A DNA stretch of 64,000 bases from Nigerium sp. (GTDB lineage Bacteria; Actinomycetota; Actinomycetes; Propionibacteriales; Propionibacteriaceae): the NCBI GenBank assembly GCA_016711325.1, contig JADJTH010000005.1, positions 1 to 64,000 on the forward strand, read 5' to 3'. The translations under genes were made by a program, and so were the position numbers. The notes beneath the pieces were generated by a model. The model was not told the origin of the DNA. It ran no database searches and worked only from the letters and a program-made list of their open reading frames with translations. Shown piece after piece: positions 1 to 7,059 of this stretch; the first letter of the stretch is position 1, and every line of letters starts with the position of its first letter.

Positions 1-27
1 AGGATCGACGTAGGGGCGTCCGGGAGT

Positions 28-468
28 TCATCCGGGAGTTCGGCGACCCGCGGCGCTCAGCCCCGACTTCGCGAATCGGCCGCATCCTTGGCACGTGACG
101 AGTCGGTCGGTGCGTGCGTCCGTGACGCGCCACGCGGTGGCGGTGCATCCGGCGTGGTGCGGGATCTGGCCGGCAACTCCTCGTCGCCCGGTGGCGTCCT
201 GCGGGCCTCCATCGGGCTCGGGGGCCACGGGGACGGGCTCGGCCATCACGGGGGCCACGGGGGCCGCCACGGGCCGGGGAGTGGCCACGCGCGGGGCGGG
301 GGCCATCACGTAGAACCTGCGGCACGATGTGCACCGGAGGAGAGCGTCGCCCCGGGCGCCGCGCGTCTCCACGTAGTCGGCGGCGGTGGGGTGGCACTCG
401 GCGGCGTGGCGAATCTTGCCGCGGGCAGCCTGCCGCATGGCGTCGGTGACTTTGGGCGCTGTGGTCAT
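28..468 (-). CDS. Small protein with two zinc-knuckle modules (mobile-element gene)
   Basis: Protein of 146 aa, not recognised as a named family. It carries two similar modules: an N-terminal one (about residues 19-53) with a His/Cys pair followed by CTSCRRF, and a C-terminal one (about residues 101-135) with HHAGC followed by CQGCGRF, joined by a Pro/Ala/Val-rich linker. The spacing suggests two zinc-binding modules made by internal duplication. I chose the ATG at 468 rather than an upstream in-frame start because it overlaps the TGA of the WhiB-like gene (ATGA) and the purine-rich GGAGAT lies just upstream. It is the last visible gene of the element operon; a DNA- or RNA-binding accessory role is only a guess. 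Confidence 0.55.
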   Translation of the reverse strand: MTTAPKVTDAMRQAARGKIRHAAECHPTAADYVETRGARGDALLRCTSCRRFYVMAPAPRVATPRPVAAPVAPVMAEPVPVAPEPDGGPQDATGRRGVAGQIPHHAGCTATAWRVTDARTDRLVTCQGCGRFAKSGLSAAGRRTPG

Positions 469-755
469 TGGGAGATCTCCTGTCGGTTGTCGGGCTTGCG
501 TTTGGTGGGCGACCGGTCGATGCCGGCCCAAACGCCCCACGGCTCAAACTGGCCGGCGTCTCGGCACTGGTCGAGGATCGGGCAGGGCGCGCACGCCTCG
601 GCGGCCTCCGCGCGGTCGTCGTAGGCATCTGAGGTCCAGGCGGCGCCATGCCCGGGCACGCGGCACGGGATGCGCTGGTTGGCGTTCACTGCGGCGCTCA
701 GGGCGCCGTGAAGGGTGTCCAGGGCGTCGGCGTGGGCCTCGTTGCGGTCGGTCAT
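465..755 (-). CDS. WhiB-like iron-sulfur transcription factor
   Basis: Protein of 96 aa. Four cysteines at residues 31, 55, 58 and 64 (C-x23-C-x2-C-x5-C) match the [4Fe-4S] ligand pattern of actinobacterial Wbl proteins, and the WGVWAG turn at 73-78 matches the family G[VI]WGG-type motif that contacts the primary sigma factor. A basic tail (PTKRK) follows, as in the family. Wbl proteins work as redox- or NO-sensitive co-regulators of RNA polymerase. The start at 755 overlaps the stop of the primase gene by 4 bp (ATGA), so it is translated as part of the mobile-element operon. Phage and plasmid Wbl proteins are known, and some repress host whiB genes; whether this one does is inference. Confidence 0.85.
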   Translation of the reverse strand: MTDRNEAHADALDTLHGALSAAVNANQRIPCRVPGHGAAWTSDAYDDRAEAAEACAPCPILDQCRDAGQFEPWGVWAGIDRSPTKRKPDNRQEISQ

Positions 756-2773
756 CCGTTGCCCCGGTGCATCGCGGCCAGGTGCTCGGGGCACCGAACC
801 TTGCCGGGCGCGATGGGCTGGTCACACTCGGCGCAGGTTCGGCCGGTGTTGGCGCTCGGGGGGTTCCCCTCCAAACCTCCCGTATCTGAACCCCCCGGAA
901 GTAAAGGGGGGTTCGGGGGGTTCAGAACGTCCCGACTCGGGGGGTTCTCGGGGGGTTCGGGGGGTTCGGTGTTGAGCCGGTAGAGGAACCCGCCACCACG
1001 GCCGGGTCGCCTCTCCTTGGCCAGGGTCCCGTCCTTGACTAAGGCATCACGAACCCGCGTTAGTGCGGCGTCCTTCCGGCCGGTCACCCTCTGCAGGTCC
1101 TCCCCGCTCACCCCCTCGGGCTTGTCCTCCAGGGCGTCGAGGATGGCCGCCACGGTCTCGGCGTCCTGCCGTCCGGCGCCGGCCTTCTTGCGGCTCCCGT
1201 CCCCGGTCAGGGTCAACGCGCGGGTCAGGGCATCGAAGCTCAACCGGTCCTCGTCCATGTCCACGTCTCGGCCGTTGGCGCGTAGGAACCGGTCGCCGGT
1301 GTCCTCGTCCTTGGTCAGCGTGATGATGCTGTCTGCCCAGTCCTCCAGGGCGGACGAACCGCGGGTGCGTTCCCCGTTCCATCCGGCGTGGGCGGTCAGG
1401 ATGAGATCCCGGGCGCCCACCTCGGCCCGTGCGAACGTGTCGAGGGCGACAAGCCACGCGCCCACCTCTCCGGCGTCGTTCTGCGAGGCTCCCGAGTAGG
1501 CGCGGCCGAACGGGTCCACGATGAGCGTTTCCACGCTGTTGGCGCGCAGCAGGGCGGCCAGCGCGGCCCGGTCCTCGGGATGGTCGAGGGTTCCTCCGGC
1601 CGCGCAGGTTGACCGGAACAGCCGTTCCACGGGCACCCCCACCTCGTCGGCCCAGCGGGCCAACTGGGCGCCGCTCACCTCGTAGTTGAGGATGGCCACC
1701 CGGGCGCCGGGGCTCACCGGACGCACGGCCAGCGACCCCAGGAACGCGGCCGCGGTGAGCAGCGCGCGTGCCAGGTTGAGGACAAGGGTTGTCTTGCCTG
1801 CTTTGCGCTGGGCGACGATGAGCACGGACGCCGCCCACGGGATGAGTCCTTCCACGCGTGCCGCGGGCTCGGCGGGTCGGGCCAGCACCTCGGCCAGCGT
1901 CCCGGCGTCGAACGCGTCCGGCGTCCGGCCCTCGCGGGCCAGCGCGGCCCGGGCATCACGGTCCACGCGCAGGGCTCGCACGCGTTCCCCAACGAGGTAA
2001 CGGTGCAGCTCCTCGGCTCCCATCCTCCCGGGCGCCTCACCGGGCGCCTCGGCGGCCTCCTGCGGCTCACTGGCGGCCTCGTAGGGCAGGAACTCGGCCA
2101 GGGCGTGCCCGGCGGTCAGGTGGTCGGCAGCATCCTTCCCGGACGCCGCGCAGACGAACCGGACCGACGCGGCAACCCCGGCCAGCTTGTCCCGGACCGA
2201 CGCGGCCCACTTGTCCCCCGATGCGTCCCGGTCAACGACGGCCACGACAGACGCGCCGCGCAGGGGGGCAGCGTCCACCTTGGCGAAGTTGGCCGCGCCT
2301 TGCGGGGCGGTGGTCGCCGTGGCTCCCACCGTCTCCAGGGCGTGCACATCCTCCTCGCCTTCGACCAGATAGACGGGGCGACCCTCGGCCACGGCCGCGC
2401 GGACGCCGGCCAACCGGTAGAGGGTGGGCGGTCCGCTCGTGCCAGACTGCCGAAACGCCTTCGGCTCGGTCCGCTTGCGGTAGACGGTGCGCCCGTCGTC
2501 GTAGCGGTACGTCGCGATGTTCTCGCGCCGGTTCTCGTGGTAGCGGTCCCGCCACTCCAGACCGATGGCCGCCATGATGGCATCTGAGTCGCAGCGCTCG
2601 GCGTGACAGTGGAGGTTCACCCGGTCGGCGGTGTCCCGGACGCTCAGCGTCTCGGGGTTGGTCCCGTCGTGGCCGGGGCAGCTCGAGCGCGCTTGTCCCG
2701 GCCCGGTGATGCTCACCGGACGCCCAGCGGCGCGCAGGGCCTCTAGGATGCGGTCAAACGCGGGTCCGGTCAC
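752..2773 (-). CDS. Bifunctional primase/RepA-like helicase of a mobile element
   Basis: Protein of 673 aa. Residues about 32-62 hold a DnaG-type zinc finger (CPGHDG ... CHAERC). A TOPRIM domain follows with YLVEGEEDV near 135 and the metal-binding DRDASGDKW near 182. The second half is an AAA/RecA-like helicase of the RepA type: Walker A as AQRKAGKTT near 323-331, Walker B region TLIVDPFGRA near 415. After that come a winged-helix-like stretch (about 560-620), a Pro/Asn-rich linker coded by G-rich DNA, and a C-terminal zinc ribbon (CAECDQP ... CPEH). This architecture is common in actinophages and integrative elements, where it primes and unwinds the element origin. The start is a GTG at 2773 overlapping the preceding stop (GTGA). 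Confidence 0.88.
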   Translation of the reverse strand: MTGPAFDRILEALRAAGRPVSITGPGQARSSCPGHDGTNPETLSVRDTADRVNLHCHAERCDSDAIMAAIGLEWRDRYHENRRENIATYRYDDGRTVYRKRTEPKAFRQSGTSGPPTLYRLAGVRAAVAEGRPVYLVEGEEDVHALETVGATATTAPQGAANFAKVDAAPLRGASVVAVVDRDASGDKWAASVRDKLAGVAASVRFVCAASGKDAADHLTAGHALAEFLPYEAASEPQEAAEAPGEAPGRMGAEELHRYLVGERVRALRVDRDARAALAREGRTPDAFDAGTLAEVLARPAEPAARVEGLIPWAASVLIVAQRKAGKTTLVLNLARALLTAAAFLGSLAVRPVSPGARVAILNYEVSGAQLARWADEVGVPVERLFRSTCAAGGTLDHPEDRAALAALLRANSVETLIVDPFGRAYSGASQNDAGEVGAWLVALDTFARAEVGARDLILTAHAGWNGERTRGSSALEDWADSIITLTKDEDTGDRFLRANGRDVDMDEDRLSFDALTRALTLTGDGSRKKAGAGRQDAETVAAILDALEDKPEGVSGEDLQRVTGRKDAALTRVRDALVKDGTLAKERRPGRGGGFLYRLNTEPPEPPENPPSRDVLNPPNPPLLPGGSDTGGLEGNPPSANTGRTCAECDQPIAPGKVRCPEHLAAMHRGNG
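858..964 (+). repeat. GGGGGGTTC short repeats, possible G-quadruplex
   Basis: Six G6 runs on the plus strand at 858-863, 906-911, 915-920, 939-944, 950-955 and 959-964, most followed by TTC. They lie on the non-coding strand of the primase gene, where the minus strand codes a Pro/Glu/Asn-rich linker. The spacing of the last five runs is compatible with an intramolecular G-quadruplex. Confidence 0.6.
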
Positions 2774-3111
2774 CGGGCACCCCCGATGGTGTCGAGGTCG
2801 TCCAGGGCATCGGCCAGTCGGGTGAGCGCGTCCACTTCGAGGTCAGGCAGCCACGCCAGCAGCGACCAGAGTCGAGCGCGCAGGGCGGTGGTGCGCTCGG
2901 TGCGCTGACGGTTCTCCTCACGCCGTCGGCAAATTGGCCCGAACCCTTCCGCGATGCTGCGGGGGTCGGAGAGGCGCCGGGAGCACGCCAAGCAGCGCTT
3001 GGCCCCGTCGGTCGTGACGGCGGGGGCGGATGGGGTATCATCGGCGTAGGTCAGCCTGTTGTTTGCCAGCGCCTCGGTGTGGGAACCGAGGCGCTGTTGC
3101 TTTGCGGTCAC
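2770..3111 (-). CDS. DUF6011-like zinc protein of mobile elements
   Basis: Protein of 113 aa. The centre holds RCLACSRRLSDP followed by GFGPICRRR, the Cys-x2-Cys ... Gly-x-Cys pattern seen in DUF6011 proteins of actinophages and integrative elements; function unknown. The C-terminal half is a predicted amphipathic helical region (LWSLLAWLPDLEVDALTRL). The GTG start at 3111 overlaps the stop of the upstream HTH gene (GTGA), and its own stop overlaps the GTG of the primase gene. The first 15 codons contain a perfect inverted repeat that could fold in the mRNA and affect translation. The family assignment rests on the cysteine pattern only. Confidence 0.6.
   Translation of the reverse strand: MTAKQQRLGSHTEALANNRLTYADDTPSAPAVTTDGAKRCLACSRRLSDPRSIAEGFGPICRRREENRQRTERTTALRARLWSLLAWLPDLEVDALTRLADALDDLDTIGGAR
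3068..3095. repeat. Perfect 11-bp inverted repeat with 6-nt loop
   Basis: The arms AGCGCCTCGGT (3068-3078) and ACCGAGGCGCT (3085-3095) are perfectly complementary. The hairpin starts about 15 nt inside the DUF6011-like gene. No T-run follows in either direction, so a regulatory or attenuating hairpin or a protein-binding site is as likely as a terminator. Confidence 0.7.
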
Positions 3112-3338
3112 GCGGACGCACCACCGACCGGGATGGGGCGGAACGCGGCGTCCACCTCGGCCACGTCCACGCGCACGATGCGATTGTTCAGCCGGTAGCC
3201 GGTGATCTTGCCGGCGGCGATCAGGCGGCGGATGGTGTCAACGCTCACGCCCCAACGCTCGGCGGCGTCCTGTGGTGAAACGTAGTGGGCTTCGGGTGCA
3301 ACCCGCGCGGTTCGGGGCTTGGAAACGGTTCGGGGCAT
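3108..3338 (-). CDS. Excisionase-type helix-turn-helix protein
   Basis: Protein of 76 aa. Residues about 21-66 form a MerR/excisionase-family winged-helix: YVSPQDAAERWGVSVDTIRR is the HTH, followed by the short wing segment YRLNNRIVRV. Such small proteins act as recombination directionality factors or as transcriptional regulators in integrative elements. I chose ATG 3338 over an upstream in-frame start because GGAGG lies about 10 nt before it. Its stop overlaps the next GTG, so it heads the coupled operon of DUF6011, primase, WhiB and zinc protein. A possible minus-strand -10 (TAAACT, 3429-3424) lies upstream. Confidence 0.72.
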   Translation of the reverse strand: MPRTVSKPRTARVAPEAHYVSPQDAAERWGVSVDTIRRLIAAGKITGYRLNNRIVRVDVAEVDAAFRPIPVGGASA

Positions 3339-3434
3339 GCTCTGCCGCCCTCCTTCGAGGAACGGCCGCATGCCCCTACAGATTCGCGGCGTTCGGGGTC
3401 CGGCCCCGTGGCGCTTGACGCCTAGTTTAGCGCA

Positions 3435-3820
3435 CTACGGCCGGGGTGGGCGCGGCAGGGTGACGACACGGCGTGTCGTGCCCGGTTCGGCGTCCAGGAC
3501 GGCCCACAACCAAGCCTCGGTGACTTCGTGGGTACTGCACCGGCACGGGCCGATGAGGCGGCGCGCCGGCTGTCGGTTGTCGGTATCGAGCCGGTTGAAC
3601 AGTCGCGCGTCGCGTCGGTCGAGCGGACGGCTCAAGTCTGGCGGCAGTCGGTCCAGGGCGGCGCCGTAGGTGCGCACGACCCACGGCCGCGTCGCCAAGA
3701 CTTGAACGCTGCCTCACCGCAGGCGCGGCACCGCACGTCGAGCAGGGTGAGGCGGTCGCGCAGCCTCCGACCACTAGGTGCGTCCAGTGCCATGAGTTGC
3801 GCCCGTATCGTGTCGGTCAC
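3435..3820 (-). pseudogene. Small zinc-type gene split by a probable 1-nt deletion
   Basis: Two overlapping frames read as one protein if a single base is restored near 3701. The first frame starts with GTG at 3820, overlapping the integrase stop (GTGA), and gives MTDTIRAQLMALDAPSG and then CRACGEAAFK. The second frame, open from about 3703 to 3435, gives VLATRPWVVRTYGAALDRL and later GPCRCSTHEV. Adding one G in the AAG-TC context joins them into about 128 aa with a plausible CxxC plus CxC-x2-H metal site. As sequenced, the first frame ends at 3632 after unrelated codons and the second would have to start at a TTG (3698). Function unknown. A programmed frameshift is possible, but no classical slippery heptamer is visible. 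Confidence 0.5.
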
Positions 3821-4110
3821 GATGCACCACCGTTGGCCAGCTTCGACAGGGCCGCGGCCACGTCGGCGTCGGCACCCTCCAGCGACTTGGCGTAGTGCAT
3901 CGCCATCGTCGGTGTGGTGTGCCCGAGTCGAGCCATGCTCTCTGCGATGGACGCCCCGGACTTGTGGGCCAGCGCGGCGCCCGTGTACCGCAGAATGTGG
4001 GGCGTGGCGTCGGGCCTCTCGGCGATGGTCGCGGCCTTGGTGAACAATCGCGCGAAGCTGTTCGGGTGAATGTGCCCCCCGGACGCCGCGGGGAACAGCA
4101 AGCCATCCTT
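3817..4110 (-). pseudogene. Tyrosine recombinase (integrase), C-terminal remnant
   Basis: The minus strand codes the catalytic C-terminal half of a phage-type integrase: GKDGLLFPAASGGHIHP, then HILRYTGAALA (the H-x-x-R box, with Tyr where His or Lys is common), then ARLGHTTPTMAMHYAKS, which holds the conserved G-H and the nucleophile Tyr. The N-terminal DNA-binding and first catalytic parts are absent: reading upstream of about 4110 the sequence becomes the antisense of dinB. The gene therefore lost its 5' half in a deletion or rearrangement. An open frame continues by chance to 4317, but that stretch is not integrase-like. The stop overlaps the next gene by 4 bp. The remnant cannot be an active enzyme. 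Confidence 0.8.
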
Positions 4111-4744
4111 GCCCCCGAGCGCGAGGCGAAGTCGATCTCCGTCGAGGACACGTTCGAGCACGACATCGCGGACGTGGGGGAGCTGGGTGCGATCGTCGAC
4201 CGGGACGCCCGGATCGTCTCCGACAAGCTCGTCCGCCAGAAGCTGTTCGCGCGGACGATCACGCTGAAGGTGAAGCGTCCGGATTTCACGATCGTGTCGC
4301 GGTCGCAGACCCTGCACGGGGCCACCGACCGGTTCGAGGTGATCGCGCGTGGCGCGCGGCCTGCTGGCGGGCCTGGAGGTGGACTCCGGGTTCCGACTGC
4401 TCGGTGTCGGCGTGGCGGGATTCGCGGAGGCCGCCCAGGAGGAACTGTTCGAGCCGGACGCCGAATCCGGCGCGGTCGTCGAGGAGCGTCAGGCGCCCCC
4501 GTTGGTGAGCCGGCGGCGCGAGCCGTCGTTCGCGCCGGGCGTGGACGTCGAGCACGCCGAACACGGGCGCGGCTGGGTGTGGGGCGTCGGCCTCGGTCGC
4601 GTGACCGTCCGCTTCGAGACGGCCTTGTCAGGCCCGGGTCCGGTGCGCACCTTCCGCATCGAGGATCCGGCGCTGAGGCTGGTGGACGCCGCCTCGCCGG
4701 TGGACGATCCGTCCGGCCCCGGATGGGCGAGCGAGGAGAGGTGA
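4108..4744 (+). pseudogene. dinB: DNA polymerase IV (dinB), 5'-truncated and frameshifted
   Basis: From about 4110 the plus strand codes the little-finger domain of a Y-family polymerase: EREAKSISVEDTFEHDI, then TITLKVKRPDFTIVSRSQT. Near 4350 the reading frame must move by one base to continue with LLAGLEVDSGFRLLGVGV, a typical DinB C-terminal motif, and it ends with TGA at 4742-4744. The palm and finger domains with the catalytic acidic residues are missing, replaced by the integrase remnant. So the gene has both a large 5' deletion and a +1 frameshift (one extra base). It would not make an active Pol IV. Translesion synthesis in this window would rest on imuA'-imuB-dnaE2. Confidence 0.8.
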
Positions 4745-4769
4745 ACGGATAGACTGACCCGCGCTCCCG

Positions 4770-4854
4770 GCCGGAGTGGTGGAATGGCAGACACGCTGGT
4801 TTTTAGGTACCAGTACCGAGAGGTGTGAGGGTTCGAGTCCCTTCTCCGGCACCA
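4770..4854 (+). tRNA. tRNA-Leu (UAG) with apparent 8-nt anticodon loop
   Basis: Acceptor stem GCCGGAG (4770-4776) pairs with CTCCGGC (4844-4850), followed by an encoded ACCA. The D stem GTG/CAC, a long variable arm (4814-4826) and the T arm GAGGG-TTCGAGT-CCCTT are all intact, so the class II shape of tRNA-Leu is clear. The anticodon stem CTGGT (4796-4800) pairs with ACCAG (4809-4813), leaving the eight bases TTTTAGGT rather than seven. Reading from the 3' side gives anticodon UAG for Leu; the extra T lies in a run of five T and could be a sequencing indel or a true extra base. It sits 25 bp after the dinB remnant. Confidence 0.88.
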
Positions 4855-4885
4855 GCCGTGTTGAGGCGTGCGATGCACGTGCACC

Positions 4886-4933
4886 CCGAAAGCAAGGTTG
4901 CGCACGCCAGAACAGGTGCGGCGTTGCTTTCGG
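4886..4933. terminator. Inverted repeat, possible bidirectional terminator
   Basis: CCGAAAGCAA (4886-4895) pairs with TTGCTTTCGG (4924-4933) across 28 nt that can fold further. It lies between tRNA-Leu (plus strand) and the end of the nitronate monooxygenase gene (minus strand), where a terminator for both is expected. There is no T-run. Confidence 0.45.
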
Positions 4934-4936
4934 CGC

Positions 4937-5968
4937 TCAAGAAGTGAAGCACGAGGGTGCGGCGAGCTGACGGATGGCCTCGCCGGCCGGCCCCGTCGGG
5001 GCGTTGCGGAATCCGGTGCCCGCCCACAGGTGGACGCGGTCCGCGTCGCCAGCCCGGCTCGCGGCCTGCCGGAGCTCACGGGTGAGGTGGTGCACGGCCG
5101 GGTAGGCGTCGATTCCGCGATGCCGGGCGACGAAACCGTTGCGGAGTGCCCGGGCCGGCCGCCCGGTGAACGCCCTTGTCATTGCTGTTTCGGTGAACGT
5201 CGGGTCGGCCAGGGCGGCCCGGTGCGTACGGGACGTCCCGGCCTCGTCGGTGCGCAGCAGGAGGGTGCCGACCGCCACGCCGTTCGCTCCGGCGGCGAGC
5301 AGGCGGCGCACCGCGTCCGGGCCGTCGACGCCGCCCGCGGCGATGAGCTCGAGACCGATGCTGCGGCGCACCCGCGCGACGAGCGCGGCCGTGTCGACGG
5401 GTTCGGGCGTGCGCGTCCCGTCGAAGGTGGCGCTGTGCCCGCCGGCGTCCGGGCCCTGAACCACGAGACCGTCGACTCCGGCGTCCCGCGCGAGGATCGC
5501 CTCTTCGGGTGTGGTGACGCTCGCGAGCACGCGGGTCCCGACGGCCCGCAACGCGGCGACGTCGCGGCGATCCGGCAGTCCGAAGGTGACGGACACCACC
5601 GGTACCGGTCGGTCGATCAGGAGGGCGAGCTTGTCAGCCCAGGAATCGTCGTCGTCCACCACCGGGACGGGGTCGAGCCGCAGTCCGTGCGCGTCCGCCT
5701 CGGGCTGCACCTCGGTCGCGTACGCGGCGAACACCGTCCGATCGATCGTGGCCCGCGACGGTACGAAGAGGTTGACCCCGAACCCGACGCCCAGGGGCCT
5801 CAGCTGCTCGATCTCGGCGGCGAGGGCGTCCGTCGCCTTGTAGCCGCCCGCGAGGAACGGAAACGCGCCCGCCGATGCCACGGCCCGGGCGAGCGCCACC
5901 GTCGACGGGCCGCCGGCCATGGGCGCGGCGACGATCGGGAGTCTCGAGTTCAGCAGTGCGAGCGCCAT
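4937..5968 (-). CDS. Nitronate monooxygenase (2-nitropropane dioxygenase family)
   Basis: Protein of 343 aa, typical length for the FMN-dependent NMO/NPD family, which oxidises alkyl nitronates such as propionate 3-nitronate. The TIM-barrel fold is indicated by PIVAAPMAGGPST at the N-terminus, FGVNLFVPS near 63, VSVTFGLPD near 125, the FMN phosphate/catalytic loop VVQGPDAGGHSATFDG with the conserved catalytic-type His near 180, and AAGGVDGPDAVRRLLAAGA followed by GVAVGTLLLRTDEA. Cytoplasmic, no signal peptide. It follows the HAD gene by 42 nt in the same direction and probably shares its transcript. The natural substrate is not visible from sequence. Confidence 0.88.
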   Translation of the reverse strand: MALALLNSRLPIVAAPMAGGPSTVALARAVASAGAFPFLAGGYKATDALAAEIEQLRPLGVGFGVNLFVPSRATIDRTVFAAYATEVQPEADAHGLRLDPVPVVDDDDSWADKLALLIDRPVPVVSVTFGLPDRRDVAALRAVGTRVLASVTTPEEAILARDAGVDGLVVQGPDAGGHSATFDGTRTPEPVDTAALVARVRRSIGLELIAAGGVDGPDAVRRLLAAGANGVAVGTLLLRTDEAGTSRTHRAALADPTFTETAMTRAFTGRPARALRNGFVARHRGIDAYPAVHHLTRELRQAASRAGDADRVHLWAGTGFRNAPTGPAGEAIRQLAAPSCFTS

Positions 5969-6010
5969 CGGTCCTCGACCTCCGTCCGGATGGGTGGGTG
6001 GGGTCTGCGG

Positions 6011-6877
6011 TCAGCCGAGCAGGCCGTGGCGCGCCAGGGCCTGGTGGACGCCGTCCTCGTCGACCGCGGCGGTCACCTCGTCGGCGGCGTCCTTGACGTG
6101 CGGACGGGCATTGCCCATCGCGATGCCGATGCCCGCGTGACGGAGCATCTCCAGGTCGTTGTCGCTGTCGCCGAGCGCGATGGTGCGCTCGCGCGGGATG
6201 CCCAGGTGAGCGAGCACCGCATCGATCCCGGACGCCTTGTGCACGCCCGGCAACTGCATCTCGCCGCAGAGGGTTCCGAACGTCGGCACGGACGACGGGA
6301 TGACGTGGAAGTCGCCGAACTCGGCGCGGACGTCCTCGAACGTCACGCCCTCCTCGAGCAAGAACAGCAGTTTGCTGACCGGACGCCCCGGCCGTGGGTC
6401 GACCTGGATCAGGTCCATGTAGGCGAAGAAGCCGCGCCGCAGGTTGGCGAACCGGGCGGCGTCCGCCACCGCGGCGCGCAGCATGGTCTCGACCCGGTCG
6501 CGGACGCCGTGGGTGCCGAAGAGTCCGTAGGCGCCCTCGAAGAAATAGTCGAAGCCGTGGCGTCCGAAGAAGTCGGCGACGCGTTCGACCTGGGCGGGGT
6601 CGAAGTGCCGATGAACCAGCTCGAGGTCGCCGACCGCCGCGAACGCCCCCGCACCCGCGATCAGGCCGTCGAATCCGATATCGGTCACCTCAGGCCACAG
6701 TTCCGGACGCGAGCGCCCGGTGCACATGAAGACGAGGTGTCCGTTCGCCCGCGCCGCGTGGATGGCGTGCTTGGCGCTGTCGGGCACGCGTCCGTCGTGG
6801 TCGACGAGCGTGCCGTCGACATCGACGAACACCACCCGTGATGTGGTCGGTGGCAGCGGGGAACGGGAGACGGGCAC
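6011..6877 (-). CDS. HAD-superfamily phosphatase, Cof type
   Basis: Protein of 288 aa. HAD motif I is VFVDVDGTLVD (the catalytic Asp pair near residues 19-21), motif II is FMCTGRS, and motif IV is ALGDSDNDLEML near 230, with a large C2-type cap between them. This is the Cof/YbiV layout of phosphatases acting on small sugar phosphates or flavin-like phosphates; the true substrate is unknown. The start is a GTG at 6877. A perfect leaderless arrangement supports it: TAGACT (6889-6884 on the minus strand) then 6 nt then GTG. The nitronate monooxygenase gene follows in the same orientation. A paralogue of the same superfamily lies at 58733-59554. Confidence 0.86.
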   Translation of the reverse strand: MPVSRSPLPPTTSRVVFVDVDGTLVDHDGRVPDSAKHAIHAARANGHLVFMCTGRSRPELWPEVTDIGFDGLIAGAGAFAAVGDLELVHRHFDPAQVERVADFFGRHGFDYFFEGAYGLFGTHGVRDRVETMLRAAVADAARFANLRRGFFAYMDLIQVDPRPGRPVSKLLFLLEEGVTFEDVRAEFGDFHVIPSSVPTFGTLCGEMQLPGVHKASGIDAVLAHLGIPRERTIALGDSDNDLEMLRHAGIGIAMGNARPHVKDAADEVTAAVDEDGVHQALARHGLLG

Positions 6878-6883
6878 CGTTGA

Positions 6884-6889
6884 AGTCTA
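6884..6889 (-). promoter_or_regulatory. -10 element for leaderless HAD gene
   Basis: TAGACT on the minus strand lies 6 nt before the GTG at 6877, so the transcript is predicted to start at or next to the start codon. Confidence 0.55.
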
Positions 6890-6922
6890 GGGGCGTGTGG
6901 GGTTGGGTGTGGGTCGGGCGGG
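6890..6922 (+). repeat. G-run cluster, possible G-quadruplex
   Basis: Six runs of three or four G lie at 6890-6893, 6899-6902, 6905-6907, 6911-6913, 6916-6918 and 6920-6922, separated by 1-5 nt. The cluster sits between the divergent promoters of the HAD gene and the alpha/beta hydrolase gene. The rest of this intergenic stretch to about 7055 is also G-rich on the plus strand and shows no gene. Confidence 0.55.
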
Positions 6923-7059
6923 AGTCCGATGGTGAAGGACCGTGGGGGGTCTGGGGCGTGTTGCGCTGTGGTGGGGGCTGTACCGCGGTGGGGTCACCCG
7001 GCAAGGCGGTCAGCCCCCGCGGGCTTTCATCGGTCACCCGATCGGGACACTCCGGCAGG

